NCBI GenBank assembly: GCA_013289955.1
Contig: JABCYZ010000005.1
Span: 62,001-126,000 of the forward strand
Origin: Acidobacteriota bacterium
GTDB lineage: Bacteria; Acidobacteriota; Terriglobia; Acidiferrales; UBA7541
Direction of reading: 5' to 3'
Length of the DNA stretch: 64,000 nt
Part shown: piece by piece, positions 1 to 9,188 of the stretch
Position numbering within the stretch: position 1 is the first letter of the stretch
Layout of the letters: every line of letters begins with the position of its first letter
The notes under the pieces: model-generated
Database searches by the model: none
Told to the model about the DNA's origin: nothing
Seen by the model: only the letters and a program-made list of their open reading frames with translations
Translations under genes and position numbers: made by a program

Positions 1-330
1 GCCGGCACACAGGATTCGACGAGCGTGGAAGATGCCGAGGGCTCGAGCCCCGGTCATCAGGCGCAGCTGCGATCGCATGTGGATCTGGCGAATGGCTTCG
101 CGTGGGATACGAACGCCTATTTCGTCGGACGATTGCCGGCGCAATCTGTGCCGTCCTACACGCGGCTCGATTCGCAGCTGACCTGGCACCTCAAGGAGCG
201 TGCGGAATTCAGCCTCGCCGGTCAAAACCTGCTCAAAGATCATCACGTGGAATTCAACGATCAATTTCAAAGCGTAAATTCCTCCCAAGTCAAACGAAGC
301 GCTTACGCGAAATTCACCTGGCGGTTCTAG
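1..330 (+). CDS. TonB-dependent receptor, C-terminal fragment
   Basis: This is the last 109 residues of an outer-membrane TonB-dependent receptor; the rest lies left of the window. The frame is open from base 1 and ends in WRF at a TAG, so the C-terminal residue is the aromatic Phe expected of a beta-barrel protein. It aligns by eye with the ends of the next two receptors: AQLRSH, SAYFVGRL-like, VPSYTRLD, GQNLLKDHH and the final KRSAYAKFTWRF are shared. It is therefore the first visible member of a tandem receptor array. Only 47 bases separate it from the next start, so they are probably cotranscribed. Family is clear; the ligand is unknown. Confidence 0.88.
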   Translation, partial: AGTQDSTSVEDAEGSSPGHQAQLRSHVDLANGFAWDTNAYFVGRLPAQSVPSYTRLDSQLTWHLKERAEFSLAGQNLLKDHHVEFNDQFQSVNSSQVKRSAYAKFTWRF

Positions 331-377
331 CCGGCATAGAAGGGCGGAGTGGTGCGAGGCCGGGAAGGAAGACAACG

Positions 378-2459
378 ATGAGGGGCGAGTGGAAAGCAGC
401 CGGCAAGAAAAGAAGGAGGGCACTCCGCCTGGGGAGATTCTGCCATCTGGGCCTCGGGGCCGGCCGGATTCTTGTGCCCCTTTGGGTGGCCATCCTCTCG
501 GCGATTCCCGCGTGGCCGCAGGAGCCACCTGCTGACCTGACGAAAGTGAATATCGAGGATTTGATGAATATCGATGTGACTTCGGTTTCGAAGAAAGACC
601 AGAAGCTGTCGCAGGTGGCTTCGGCGATTTTTGTCATTACCCAGGAGGACATTCGCCGGTCGGGTGCGGCAAATATTCCTGACCTGTTGCGCATGGTTCC
701 GGGGATGAACGTGGCCCAAATCAATGCCAACACCTGGGCCATCAGCGCGCGCGGATTAAATGGGGAGTTCGCGAGCGAATTGCTGGTGATGGTGGACGGG
801 AGGGCAGTCTATACACCAACGACCGGAGGGGTGTTCTGGGACGTGCTGGATTTTCCCCTTGAGGACATCGAAAGGATCGAAGTCATCCGTGGCCCGGGCG
901 GCTCGGTCTGGGGTGCGAACGCCGTGAACGGCGTCATCAACATCCTGACGAAAAAAGCCAGCGAAACCAAAGGGGCCATGCTCGTAGCGGGAGGAGGCAA
1001 CCTCGACCAGGGATTTCTGACAGCGCAGTACGGCGGCAGCGTGGGAAAGAAGTTCGACTACCGGGTTTATTCCAAGTATCTGAACCAGGACCATATGCCG
1101 GGTCTTACGGGCCAAGACGGTGGAGATGGCTGGCGCATGCTGCGCGGCGGTTTTCGGGCGGACGGCGCTCTCTCCTCGAAGGATAGTCTGACCATTCAAG
1201 GAGATATGTACACCGGCACGGAAAATGATCCCACGACGACTCTTCCCTCGATCACCTCACCCGGTCTTATCAACACCGAGATTCCGGTAGCTCTTTCAGG
1301 CGGATTTATCCAGTCCATCTGGGATCACACTTTTTCGGCGCGTTCTGAAACGACGCTGATGATTTCCTATACCGACTATAAGCGCGAAGACCAACTGCGC
1401 GAGAGCCGGGGGACACTCAATGTCGACTTCCAGCACCACATTTCCTGGGGCCGACGGCAAGATTTCGTGTGGGGGCTGGGATTTTGGTATTCGGACTCGC
1501 ACTCCGATGGGAATCTCTTTGTTTCTCTGAATCCGAATAGCCTTGGATCGGATTCCTTCAATTCCTTTGTTCAAGACGAAATTACGCTGATTCCAAACCG
1601 TTTCCTTCTGACGGTTGGAACGAAGCTGGAGCACAACTATTACACCGGCTTCGCGCTCATGCCGAGCGCGCGGGCAACCTACGAATTCGACCCGCACAAC
1701 ATGATGTGGGCGGCCGTCTCGAGGGCGGAACGGACGCCGGACGCGACGGACGCGTCGATCCGCCTCGATGTAGCAGGATTCCCCGGGCCGGGAGGGACTC
1801 CTGTCCTCGTCAGTGTTCTCGGAAATCCTCAGTTCAAGAATGAAGGATTGATTGCCTACGAATTAGGATATCGAACGACCATCGGTAAGCGCCTCTCGCT
1901 CGATCTCGCCGCCTATTACAATCAGTACGACAATCAGCAATCCATCGAGCCTTCCGCGCCTTTCTTCGAGCCGACTCCCGCTCCAGCACACCTGGTTTTA
2001 CCGAGCACGTATGAAAACCTGATCAGCGGGGAGACCCACGGGGTGGAAATCGCCGCGAACTGGAAGATAACGGACCGTTGGACGCTGAGCCCCGGCTATG
2101 ACTTAGAGCGAATCCACATGCACGCGAGCCCTCTCAGTCAGGACACAGCGACCGTGCCGGAGACGGAGGGAAGCGACCCACACGCGCAGGCGCAGATTCG
2201 ATCCCATTTCGAGTTGTCACAGAACTGGACTTGGGATGCTTCCGCCTATTTTGTGGATCGCCTGATCGCTCAGCATGTGCCCTCCTACACCAGGCTGGAT
2301 ACGGGGCTGTCGTGGCGATGGAAAGAGGGGGTGTCGCTGAGCCTCGTGGGGCAAAACCTGCTTAGAGATCATCATCTGGAATTCATTGATAGCGCTGCGG
2401 CTTCGCGATCCACGGAAATCAAGCGCAGCGCCTACTTGAAACTGAGCTGGCGGTTCTAG
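378..2459 (+). CDS. TonB-dependent outer-membrane receptor (tandem copy 2)
   Basis: A complete receptor of 693 residues. The open frame runs back to base 102, but the start is set at ATG 378 because GGAAGGAAG precedes it and the same block precedes the next paralogue. A basic N-terminus and a hydrophobic stretch (about residues 28-45, ending AWPQ) form the signal peptide. A TonB-box-like segment (IDVTSVSKK) follows, then the plug domain (VFVITQEDIRRSG, DLLRMVPG, IERIEVIRGPGGSVWG, NAVNGVINI) and a C-terminal barrel ending WRF. No STN signalling domain is visible. Receptors like this import siderophores, cobalamin, nickel or glycans using TonB energy; nothing here fixes the substrate. Confidence 0.93.
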   Translation: MRGEWKAAGKKRRRALRLGRFCHLGLGAGRILVPLWVAILSAIPAWPQEPPADLTKVNIEDLMNIDVTSVSKKDQKLSQVASAIFVITQEDIRRSGAANIPDLLRMVPGMNVAQINANTWAISARGLNGEFASELLVMVDGRAVYTPTTGGVFWDVLDFPLEDIERIEVIRGPGGSVWGANAVNGVINILTKKASETKGAMLVAGGGNLDQGFLTAQYGGSVGKKFDYRVYSKYLNQDHMPGLTGQDGGDGWRMLRGGFRADGALSSKDSLTIQGDMYTGTENDPTTTLPSITSPGLINTEIPVALSGGFIQSIWDHTFSARSETTLMISYTDYKREDQLRESRGTLNVDFQHHISWGRRQDFVWGLGFWYSDSHSDGNLFVSLNPNSLGSDSFNSFVQDEITLIPNRFLLTVGTKLEHNYYTGFALMPSARATYEFDPHNMMWAAVSRAERTPDATDASIRLDVAGFPGPGGTPVLVSVLGNPQFKNEGLIAYELGYRTTIGKRLSLDLAAYYNQYDNQQSIEPSAPFFEPTPAPAHLVLPSTYENLISGETHGVEIAANWKITDRWTLSPGYDLERIHMHASPLSQDTATVPETEGSDPHAQAQIRSHFELSQNWTWDASAYFVDRLIAQHVPSYTRLDTGLSWRWKEGVSLSLVGQNLLRDHHLEFIDSAAASRSTEIKRSAYLKLSWRF

Positions 2460-2508
2460 GCAGCCGCTTCCAGAGGAACGAGAAGTGAGGGTGAGAAGGA
2501 AAACAACG

Positions 2509-4590
2509 ATGGGCGCCGCCCAGAATTCCACAAGGGAAACGGGGAGTAAGGCTCTACCGGTCTGCTCGCGGAACTGGAGCCGGTTCGCCCTCCGGATCCT
2601 TGCTCTCGTTGGAATGCCGATCCTTTCCGCGCTCCCGGGCCGGCCACAACAGCAGACGGCGGATCTTACGAAACTGAACATCGAGGATCTGATGAATATC
2701 GAGGTGACATCGGTCTCCAAGAAGGAGCAGAAGCTCTCGCGAACGGCGGGGGCCGTCTTTGTTATTACGCAGGAAGACATCCGCCGGTCGGGCGCGGAAA
2801 ATATTCCGGATCTTCTGCGAATGGTCCCGGGCCTGCAGGTGGCGCAGATCAACGGTAGTACATGGGCGATCACTGCGCGCGGGTTCGACGGACAATATTC
2901 GAACAAACTGCTTGTGCTGGTGGATGGCCGCACCGTGTATTCGCCGATTTTTTCAGGAACTTTCTGGGACACCCAGAGTTTGCTGCTGGACAATATCGAC
3001 CGGATCGAGGTGATTCGGGGGCCGGGAGCAGCGGTGTGGGGCGCCAACGCGGTCAATGGGGTTATCAATATCACGACGAAGAAAGCGGCCGACACGCAGG
3101 GCGGTTTGCTGACGACCGGCGGCGGGACCTCCGATCAGGGGTTTCTAAGCGCGCGCTACGGGGGAACGATCGGGGATCGAGCCTCCTATCGCTTCTCTGG
3201 CAGCGGTTCCGATTTCGGCCACAACCTCGATTCCGCCGGGCAGAGCGGCGAAGATGACTGGCGCACCATCCGAGGAGGGTTCCGCGTGGACGCCAATGCC
3301 TCACCCAAGGACTCCCTGACGCTCGAGGGGAATGTAGACAGGGGCGACGCGGGAGAGCTCGTCAATACGGTTGTCTCGATTTCACCACCCGTGAACGAGA
3401 TCCTGAATCTTCGCGATATCTATTCGGGCTGGGATGTCGTCTCGCGCTGGAATCACGTGGCCTCACCGCACTCGGAGACCAGCCTTCAGATCAATTTCGA
3501 TCACAGCGACCGTGGAGACTCGACCTACGGAACGGGGCTAAACACATTCGGCATCGATTTTGATCATCACGTCGGCTGGGGCAAGCGGCAGGATTTTGTG
3601 TGGGGACTCGGCTACCGCTTAACATCCGACGAGCTGGCGACGACTCTCAGGATAGCCTTCACACCGCCAAAGCAAACTCAACAGTTCTTCAGCTCCTTTG
3701 TACAGGACGAGATTCTGATCCGGCCGGACCACCTCTACTTGACGGTTGGAGCGAAGCTTGAGCACAACGACTACACGGGTTTTGGACTGGAACCGAGTGT
3801 ACGGCTCGCCTGGCTGGTCGATGAGCGAAACATGTTTTGGGCAGCCGTGTCGAGGGCTCTGCGGACGCCGTCAGAAAGCGACCGGGGCATTCGTGTCAAT
3901 GAATCTGTATTTCCCGGTCCCAATGGCCTCCCGATCCTGGTCAGCATATTTGGCAGTCCGGCCCGGCAAAACGAGGTCTTGAACGCCTTTGAGGCCGGCT
4001 ACCGAACGGAAATAACAAAACAGATCTCGCTCGATGTGACGGCTTTCTACAACGAGTACGACAATCTGGTGTCCGTAGAGCCGGGCGCGCCCGTCCTCGA
4101 GGCAAATCCAGCGCCTTTGCACGTCGTGGTTCCAAACGTCCTCGGCAACTTATTGTACGGAGAAACTCACGGTGTCGAACTTTCCGTGAACTGGAAAGTA
4201 GCCAAGCGTTGGACCCTGAGCCCGGGGTATTCCTTCCTGGCCATGCATCTGCACAAGGACGCGACGAGCCAGGACTCCACGACCATTGCGGGCACCGAGG
4301 GAGGATTTCCGAGCCAGCAGGCCCAGTTGCGCTCGCACCTGGATTTGGGTGAACACTGGCAATGGAATGCGTCGGCCTATTTCGTCGGACGACTCACTGG
4401 TCCGGGAGTTCCCTCCTATACGCGACTGGACACGAACGTGATTTGGCAACTCCGGAAGCGGGTCTCCATCAGCCTGATCGGTCAAAACCTGTTACGCGAC
4501 CACCATCTTGAATATATCGGCCCGGACCAAACGGAACAGTCGAGCCTGATTAAACGCAGTGTCTACGCCAAGATCGCGTGGCAGTTCTGA
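2509..4590 (+). CDS. TonB-dependent outer-membrane receptor (tandem copy 3)
   Basis: A complete receptor of 693 residues, the same length as the preceding copy. A GTG at 2485 is also in frame, but ATG 2509 is preferred: it sits behind AAGGAAAACAACG, matching the spacing upstream of the preceding receptor. It shows a signal peptide ending near GRPQQ, the TonB-box-like IEVTSVSKK, a plug with VFVITQEDIRRSG, NKLLVLVDGRTVYSP and IDRIEVIRGPGAAVWG, and a barrel ending AKIAWQF. It is plainly a tandem duplicate of its neighbour. The YfiR-like gene begins just after its stop. Substrate unknown. Confidence 0.93.
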   Translation: MGAAQNSTRETGSKALPVCSRNWSRFALRILALVGMPILSALPGRPQQQTADLTKLNIEDLMNIEVTSVSKKEQKLSRTAGAVFVITQEDIRRSGAENIPDLLRMVPGLQVAQINGSTWAITARGFDGQYSNKLLVLVDGRTVYSPIFSGTFWDTQSLLLDNIDRIEVIRGPGAAVWGANAVNGVINITTKKAADTQGGLLTTGGGTSDQGFLSARYGGTIGDRASYRFSGSGSDFGHNLDSAGQSGEDDWRTIRGGFRVDANASPKDSLTLEGNVDRGDAGELVNTVVSISPPVNEILNLRDIYSGWDVVSRWNHVASPHSETSLQINFDHSDRGDSTYGTGLNTFGIDFDHHVGWGKRQDFVWGLGYRLTSDELATTLRIAFTPPKQTQQFFSSFVQDEILIRPDHLYLTVGAKLEHNDYTGFGLEPSVRLAWLVDERNMFWAAVSRALRTPSESDRGIRVNESVFPGPNGLPILVSIFGSPARQNEVLNAFEAGYRTEITKQISLDVTAFYNEYDNLVSVEPGAPVLEANPAPLHVVVPNVLGNLLYGETHGVELSVNWKVAKRWTLSPGYSFLAMHLHKDATSQDSTTIAGTEGGFPSQQAQLRSHLDLGEHWQWNASAYFVGRLTGPGVPSYTRLDTNVIWQLRKRVSISLIGQNLLRDHHLEYIGPDQTEQSSLIKRSVYAKIAWQF

Positions 4591-4607
4591 TTAAGGAAAA
4601 GGAAACG

Positions 4608-5243
4608 TTGCATCTGGCAGCCAAAATTCGACGGGGGGCGCGGAATCCAGGATCCGGAATTCGACGGGGAAGAGTTCGCCGCCTGGGTTTGCGCATCGTC
4701 GCTGCTGCTCTCGCCCTTCCGATATCCGTGGCGGGCGCTGGTTGGGTCTTGGCGCAGACCAATTCCACAAGCGAATACCAGGTGAAGGCCGCTTTTCTTT
4801 TTCATTTTGCGCAATTTGTGGACTGGCCGCCGGAAGCCTTCAAGGACGCCTCGAGCCCGCTTACCTATTGCACCGCCGGGGAGGATCCCTTCCACGGGGC
4901 GCTCGAGGCCAGCTTGAACGGAAAGATGGTCGGGGCGCGGCCGGTTAGGGTGCTTCACTTTCGGCAGGTGCAGGAGACTCAGGGATGTCAGATCGTGTTT
5001 CTTGGGACGCCGGAGAAAAAGCTCCTGTCCGGGATGCTGGCAAATCTCAGAGCCGGTCCCATCCTGACGGTGGGAGAGTCGGAAGATTTTGTGCAGGGGG
5101 GCGGGATGATCGGATTCTTTCTGGAAGACAACAAAGTCCGGTTCAATATCAACCTGGACGCGGCGGAGCGCGCCAAATTGAAAATCAGCGCCAGGCTCCT
5201 GGCGCTGGCGAAAACAGTCATCGGAGGTCGAAAAGGAACGTGA
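4608..5243 (+). CDS. YfiR-like (DUF4154) periplasmic protein
   Basis: A YfiR/DUF4154 family protein of 211 residues. In Pseudomonas YfiR is the periplasmic repressor that binds the CHASE8 sensor of the diguanylate cyclase YfiN. TTG 4608 is chosen as start because AAGGAAAAGG precedes it; the in-frame GTG 4578 would overlap the receptor. An N-terminal hydrophobic stretch ending WVLAQ is the likely signal peptide. Family hallmarks are EYQVKAAFLFHFAQFVDWP, TYCTAGEDPF, GCQIVFLG, ILTVGES and MIGFFLEDNKVRFNINLDAA. Only two cysteines are seen in the mature part (about 88 and 127), suggesting one disulfide. It ends one base before the CHASE8 kinase, so the two are almost certainly partners. Confidence 0.88.
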   Translation: MHLAAKIRRGARNPGSGIRRGRVRRLGLRIVAAALALPISVAGAGWVLAQTNSTSEYQVKAAFLFHFAQFVDWPPEAFKDASSPLTYCTAGEDPFHGALEASLNGKMVGARPVRVLHFRQVQETQGCQIVFLGTPEKKLLSGMLANLRAGPILTVGESEDFVQGGGMIGFFLEDNKVRFNINLDAAERAKLKISARLLALAKTVIGGRKGT

Positions 5244-5244
5244 A

Positions 5245-8076
5245 ATGCAGCTCTTTAAGAATTCGTCGATTCAGCGCAAGCTGACTTTTGTCATCGTATG
5301 CACAAGTCTGGTGGGTCTTAGCCTTGCCTGCCTGAGCTTTGACCTCTACGAACGAATCAGCTTTCGCGCTGCGATGACCAGTGAACTTTCGGTCCTGGCG
5401 GATACGCTCGGCGCAAATACGGCGGCATCACTGACTTTTAATGATCGAAAGTCCGCTCAGGACATGCTCGAAGCGCTGCGCGCGGAGCGTCATATCGTTG
5501 CCGCGTGTCTCTACGACAGCCGCGGAGTGGTCTTCGCGGAATACCGGCGCGACGGGATTCGCTCCGACTATGCCATGCCCCCGCGCCACGAAGACGGAGC
5601 GCACTTTGAAAAAGACTCGCTCACTCTCTACCGTACGGTCTCCCTCGGAGGGGAGAAAACCGGCGCCATTGCCATCGTGTCGGACCTCGGCGCGCTCCAG
5701 GCCAAAATCAGGCAGTACACGGAAATTTCCGTAATGGTCATTCTGTTTTCCGTTCTGGCCACCTATTTCGTCTCCTCACGGCTACTGCGGCTGATCACAG
5801 AACCCATTCTCCATCTGGCGCAGATCGCAACGAGAGTCACAGCAAACGAGGACTATGCGGTACGCGCCATGCCGCGCGGCGAGGATGAGGTGGGCACCCT
5901 CATCGGCTCCTTCAACCAGATGCTGGAGAGAATTCAAGAACGAGACGCGGCCCTGCAGCGCGCCAAAGGCGAGCTAGAGCTCCGAGTCCAAGCCCGTACC
6001 CAGGAATTGCAGCTGGAAGTGAATGAACGAGTGCGGGCGGAAGATGCGCTTTCCGAAGAACGGAAAACATTGCGCGTCCTGATCGACAACGTTCCCGATT
6101 TCATGTACGTGAAAGATGCGGACTGCAGGTTCCTGGTAGCCAATCTTTCGGTGGCCCGGCAAATGGGCGCGAAGACCACCGCGGAGTTACTGGGGAAGAA
6201 CGATTTTGACTTTTATCCCCGGGAGATCGCCGCAGCGTTCTACGAAGACGAACAGAGGGTGATCCGTTCGGGTCAGGCGGAGATCAACCGCGAGGAAGCA
6301 GGCGTGGACGCCCAGGGAAATGTGACCCAGGTCATGACGACGCAAGTGCCGTTGCGGGACAAGAACGGCCGGGTCACGGGGCTGGTCGGCATCGGCCACG
6401 ACATTACGCATCTGAAGAAGGTGCAGGAGGAAATGCAAAAGGCCCGGGAAGCCGCCGAGGCAGCCAGCCGGGCCAAGAGCGAGTTTCTGGCGAACATGAG
6501 CCATGAAATTCGCACGCCGCTGAATGGCGTGATGGGCATGACCGACCTCGCGCTCGATACCGAGCTCACCGCCGAACAGCGTGAATATCTGGAGACCGTT
6601 AAGATGTCGGGGGATTCCCTGCTCACGGTCATCAACGACATTCTGGACTTTTCGAAAATCGAAGCGGGAAAGATCGACTTGGAAGCTCTCGATTTCAATT
6701 TACGGGAGAGTTTGGAGGCAACGCTAAAAACGCTGGCCTTGCGCGCGGACGAAAAGGGCCTGGAGCTGCTGTGCGAGGTGGCGCCGGAAGTGCCGGAGAT
6801 GGTGCGTGGGGATTCCAGCCGGCTGCGGCAGATCGTGGTCAACCTGGTGGGCAATGCGATCAAGTTCACGGACATCGGCGAGATTGTCGTGAGAGTCGAG
6901 CTCGAGGCCCCAGTCGGCACGGATTGTGTCTGCCGCTTTACGGTGGCGGACACGGGAATTGGCATTCCCGAGAACAAGCGCGAGTCCATCTTTGAACCGT
7001 TCTCACAGGCGGACACCTCCACGACCCGGAAGTACGGAGGAACCGGGCTGGGACTGACCATTTCGACGCGCCTGGTGGAGATGATGGGCGGCAAGATTTG
7101 GGTGGAGAGCGAACTGGGACGCGGAAGCCAATTCCACTTCACCGTCCGGCTCGGTGCCGCGGACGCCAAAGAAATCAAAGTGGGGACAATCGCTCCGCCG
7201 GAGCTCTTGCGCGGCGTAAAAGTTCTGGTGGTGGACGACAACAGCACCAATCGCAGGATTCTCGAAGGAATGCTGCTGCGCTGGCATATGAAACCTACCG
7301 CCGCGGATGGCGCTACGGCGGCTCTTAGGCAATTATCCGTCGCCCTCGAAGCGGGAGAACCTTTTCCACTGATTCTCACCGACATGCACATGCCCGACAT
7401 GGATGGCTTCGCATTGATTGAACAGATCCGCCGAAGGCCGGAGTTGTCCGCCGCCACGATCATGATGCTCACCTCGGCGGGCCACCGCGGGGATGCAGCA
7501 CGTTGCCAGGAACTGGGAATATCTGCTTACTTGTTGAAGCCCATCCGCCAATCCGAATTGCGCGAAGCTGTTGCCCGCGTGCTCGGAGCTCGCGAGCGGG
7601 ATGGTGCCATCCCTCTGATTACCCGTTTTTCGCTGCAGGACGCGCGGGAGCCTGACGCCTATTTGCGAGTGCTCCTGGCGGAAGACAATCTCGTTAACCA
7701 GCGTTTGGTGGTGCGATTACTTGAGAAAAGAGGCCATCGGGTTGTCGTTGCGGCCAATGGGCTGGAAGTGCTGCGGGCGTTGGAGAAGGAAAGTTTCGAC
7801 CTGGTGCTAATGGATCTACAAATGCCGGAGATGGACGGGTTCGAGGCAACCACCGGTATTCGCGAAAAAGAGAAAGGCACCGGAGCTCACCAAGCCATCG
7901 TCGCGTTGACGGCGCACGCCATGAAAGGCGACCGCGAGAAATGCCTGGCGGCGGGGATGGATGGCTATCTGACAAAGCCGATTCGGCCGCAGGAACTCGA
8001 CCAACTTCTCGAGATCTATGTGGCGCGCCGCATGGAAGCGCGAAACGTCACCGAACCGGCGATGCCCAGGCGGTGA
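5245..8076 (+). CDS. Hybrid sensor histidine kinase with CHASE8, HAMP, PAS and two receivers
   Basis: An inner-membrane hybrid kinase of 943 residues. In order: TM1 (about 12-31); a periplasmic CHASE8-type sensor (about 35-155, YERISFRAAM, LADTLGANTAASLTF); TM2 (161-178); HAMP (180-232); a coiled coil; PAS (about 275-395); HisKA with His420 in NMSHEIRTPLNG; a HATPase with N, G1 and G2 boxes (NLVGNAIKF, DTGIGIP, GGTGLGL); and two receivers with phospho-acceptors Asp713 (LTDMHMPDMDG) and Asp857 (LMDLQMPEMDG). There is no Hpt or output domain, so phosphate must pass to a separate protein. CHASE8 is the sensor of YfiN cyclases and the gene follows a YfiR homologue, so YfiR control of this kinase is inferred. 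Confidence 0.94.
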   Translation: MQLFKNSSIQRKLTFVIVCTSLVGLSLACLSFDLYERISFRAAMTSELSVLADTLGANTAASLTFNDRKSAQDMLEALRAERHIVAACLYDSRGVVFAEYRRDGIRSDYAMPPRHEDGAHFEKDSLTLYRTVSLGGEKTGAIAIVSDLGALQAKIRQYTEISVMVILFSVLATYFVSSRLLRLITEPILHLAQIATRVTANEDYAVRAMPRGEDEVGTLIGSFNQMLERIQERDAALQRAKGELELRVQARTQELQLEVNERVRAEDALSEERKTLRVLIDNVPDFMYVKDADCRFLVANLSVARQMGAKTTAELLGKNDFDFYPREIAAAFYEDEQRVIRSGQAEINREEAGVDAQGNVTQVMTTQVPLRDKNGRVTGLVGIGHDITHLKKVQEEMQKAREAAEAASRAKSEFLANMSHEIRTPLNGVMGMTDLALDTELTAEQREYLETVKMSGDSLLTVINDILDFSKIEAGKIDLEALDFNLRESLEATLKTLALRADEKGLELLCEVAPEVPEMVRGDSSRLRQIVVNLVGNAIKFTDIGEIVVRVELEAPVGTDCVCRFTVADTGIGIPENKRESIFEPFSQADTSTTRKYGGTGLGLTISTRLVEMMGGKIWVESELGRGSQFHFTVRLGAADAKEIKVGTIAPPELLRGVKVLVVDDNSTNRRILEGMLLRWHMKPTAADGATAALRQLSVALEAGEPFPLILTDMHMPDMDGFALIEQIRRRPELSAATIMMLTSAGHRGDAARCQELGISAYLLKPIRQSELREAVARVLGARERDGAIPLITRFSLQDAREPDAYLRVLLAEDNLVNQRLVVRLLEKRGHRVVVAANGLEVLRALEKESFDLVLMDLQMPEMDGFEATTGIREKEKGTGAHQAIVALTAHAMKGDREKCLAAGMDGYLTKPIRPQELDQLLEIYVARRMEARNVTEPAMPRR

Positions 8077-8122
8077 CGCCGGCGCCATTCCCTTCTTATC
8101 CGAAGCACCAGGCGGAAACCGA

Positions 8123-8971
8123 CTAGCCGGGACCTCGCCCGTCGCTTCTCATGCGGTATTGGCGGGGCGGCATGCCCGTAAGCCTGCGAAACGCTCTGGT
8201 GAAATGGCTCTGGTCGGAAAATCCGCAAGCCAGCGCAATTTCTGCAAGGCTGAGCTCCGAGCGAGTCAAGAGAGACTGAGCGCGGCCGACGCGAAGCCGG
8301 CGGACATACTCGCCGATTGTGCAGCGGAAACGGCGGTGAAATTGCCGGCAGACCTGGACGGGGTGACGGCCGGCGGAGCGCCCGAGTTCGGCGAGAGTGA
8401 GACGGCTGGCGCTTTCCTCATGGAGCATCTCGCGGATTCGGCCGAGCCACTGGGGAAGGAGCTCCCCCGGCCAGGCGGGTTCGCCTGAACATGCCTCTAA
8501 AAGTTGAAGGGAAAGTCCCTCAATAGACAACGCGGACAGGTCGTCGTTCTGGCGAAACTCCTTGAGGAGGAGCCGGCTGAGGAGCGCCGCGGCCGGCGTT
8601 GCCAATTCTCCTGGCGTCCTAAGGACCGCGCCATGTTCCCGCGCGCGATCGAGAATTGGTGTTCGCAGTTCGATGCGCAGGCAGCGAGCGCCCTTTGGAA
8701 AATAATTTTCGTGTGGTTCACCAGCGGGCAGAAAGCGAAGCGTTCCGGGCCGGCAAGTGTAGCCTCGGTTGCCGAGCAAGGACCAGTGAACTCCTTCGAG
8801 GCCGCAAGCGAATTCGGCGTGCTCGTGAGAATGGCGCGGCATACAAAATCCAGGCGGATACCAAGCTTCTTCGATAGTGATCGGTGAGATCTCGAATCGT
8901 CTCAGAACGCGGCGGGAGATGCCCGAGTACCGGTTACCTGGGGAAGGGGAGGCATTTTCCAGCGATTTCAT
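8123..8971 (-). CDS. AraC-family transcriptional regulator
   Basis: A cytoplasmic AraC/XylS regulator of 282 residues. The N-terminal half looks like a cupin ligand pocket (PRHSHEHAEFACGLEG, LRFLPAGEPHENYF). The C-terminal third has the paired helix-turn-helix region, LTLAELGRSAGRHPVQVCRQF then LSLAEIALACGFSDQSHFTRAF, ending with GMPPRQYR. It converges on the histidine kinase and diverges from the exported-protein gene at 9189. ATG 8971 lies three bases after a strong potential hairpin (8976-9029), and its Shine-Dalgarno sequence is poor. Ligand and targets unknown; the divergent neighbour is the obvious candidate. Confidence 0.9.
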   Translation of the reverse strand: MKSLENASPSPGNRYSGISRRVLRRFEISPITIEEAWYPPGFCMPRHSHEHAEFACGLEGVHWSLLGNRGYTCRPGTLRFLPAGEPHENYFPKGARCLRIELRTPILDRAREHGAVLRTPGELATPAAALLSRLLLKEFRQNDDLSALSIEGLSLQLLEACSGEPAWPGELLPQWLGRIREMLHEESASRLTLAELGRSAGRHPVQVCRQFHRRFRCTIGEYVRRLRVGRAQSLLTRSELSLAEIALACGFSDQSHFTRAFRRLTGMPPRQYRMRSDGRGPG

Positions 8972-8975
8972 CGGC

Positions 8976-9029
8976 TTGGCGGAGGGAGGCTAGCCAGGCT
9001 AGTCTCTCCCCGGATAGACGGTTCGCCAA
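8976..9029 (-). promoter_or_regulatory. Structured 5' leader of the AraC gene
   Basis: Read on the minus strand this region can fold into a nested hairpin ending just before the AraC start codon. The outer stem is TTGGCG (8976-8981) with CGCCAA (9024-9029). The inner stem pairs 8981-8993 with 8999-9009 around loop CCAGG, with a GG bulge at 8988-8989. No U-tract follows, so it is not a terminator. It could control translation. The 16-base segment 8980-8995 recurs with one change at 49486-49501. Confidence 0.45.
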
Positions 9030-9188
9030 AGGCGTCGTTTCTCTCTTTTTTGGCCGCCAAATGGCGGCATCGGCTCCAGCAGCCAGACGCTAATTTTGGA
9101 CAAGATTCGAAATGACTGATTCTGCGAACTTACGGCCAGGATGGCGGCCCGGTCGGACGCTTCTGAAGGCGCGATCCAGGAGGTTCTT

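Noticed and set aside
102..377. N-terminal extension of the second TonB receptor
   Set aside because: It overlaps the preceding receptor in another frame and lacks a ribosome site; ATG 378 has one and is followed by a signal peptide.
6273..7472. 399-codon frame antisense to the hybrid kinase
   Set aside because: Ser/Arg-rich shadow of the kinase and receiver domains with no motif.
9053..9068. GCCGCC-AAAT-GGCGGC hairpin considered as a terminator
   Set aside because: The T-run precedes the stem on the plus strand and becomes an A-run after it on the minus strand, so it cannot terminate either transcript intrinsically.
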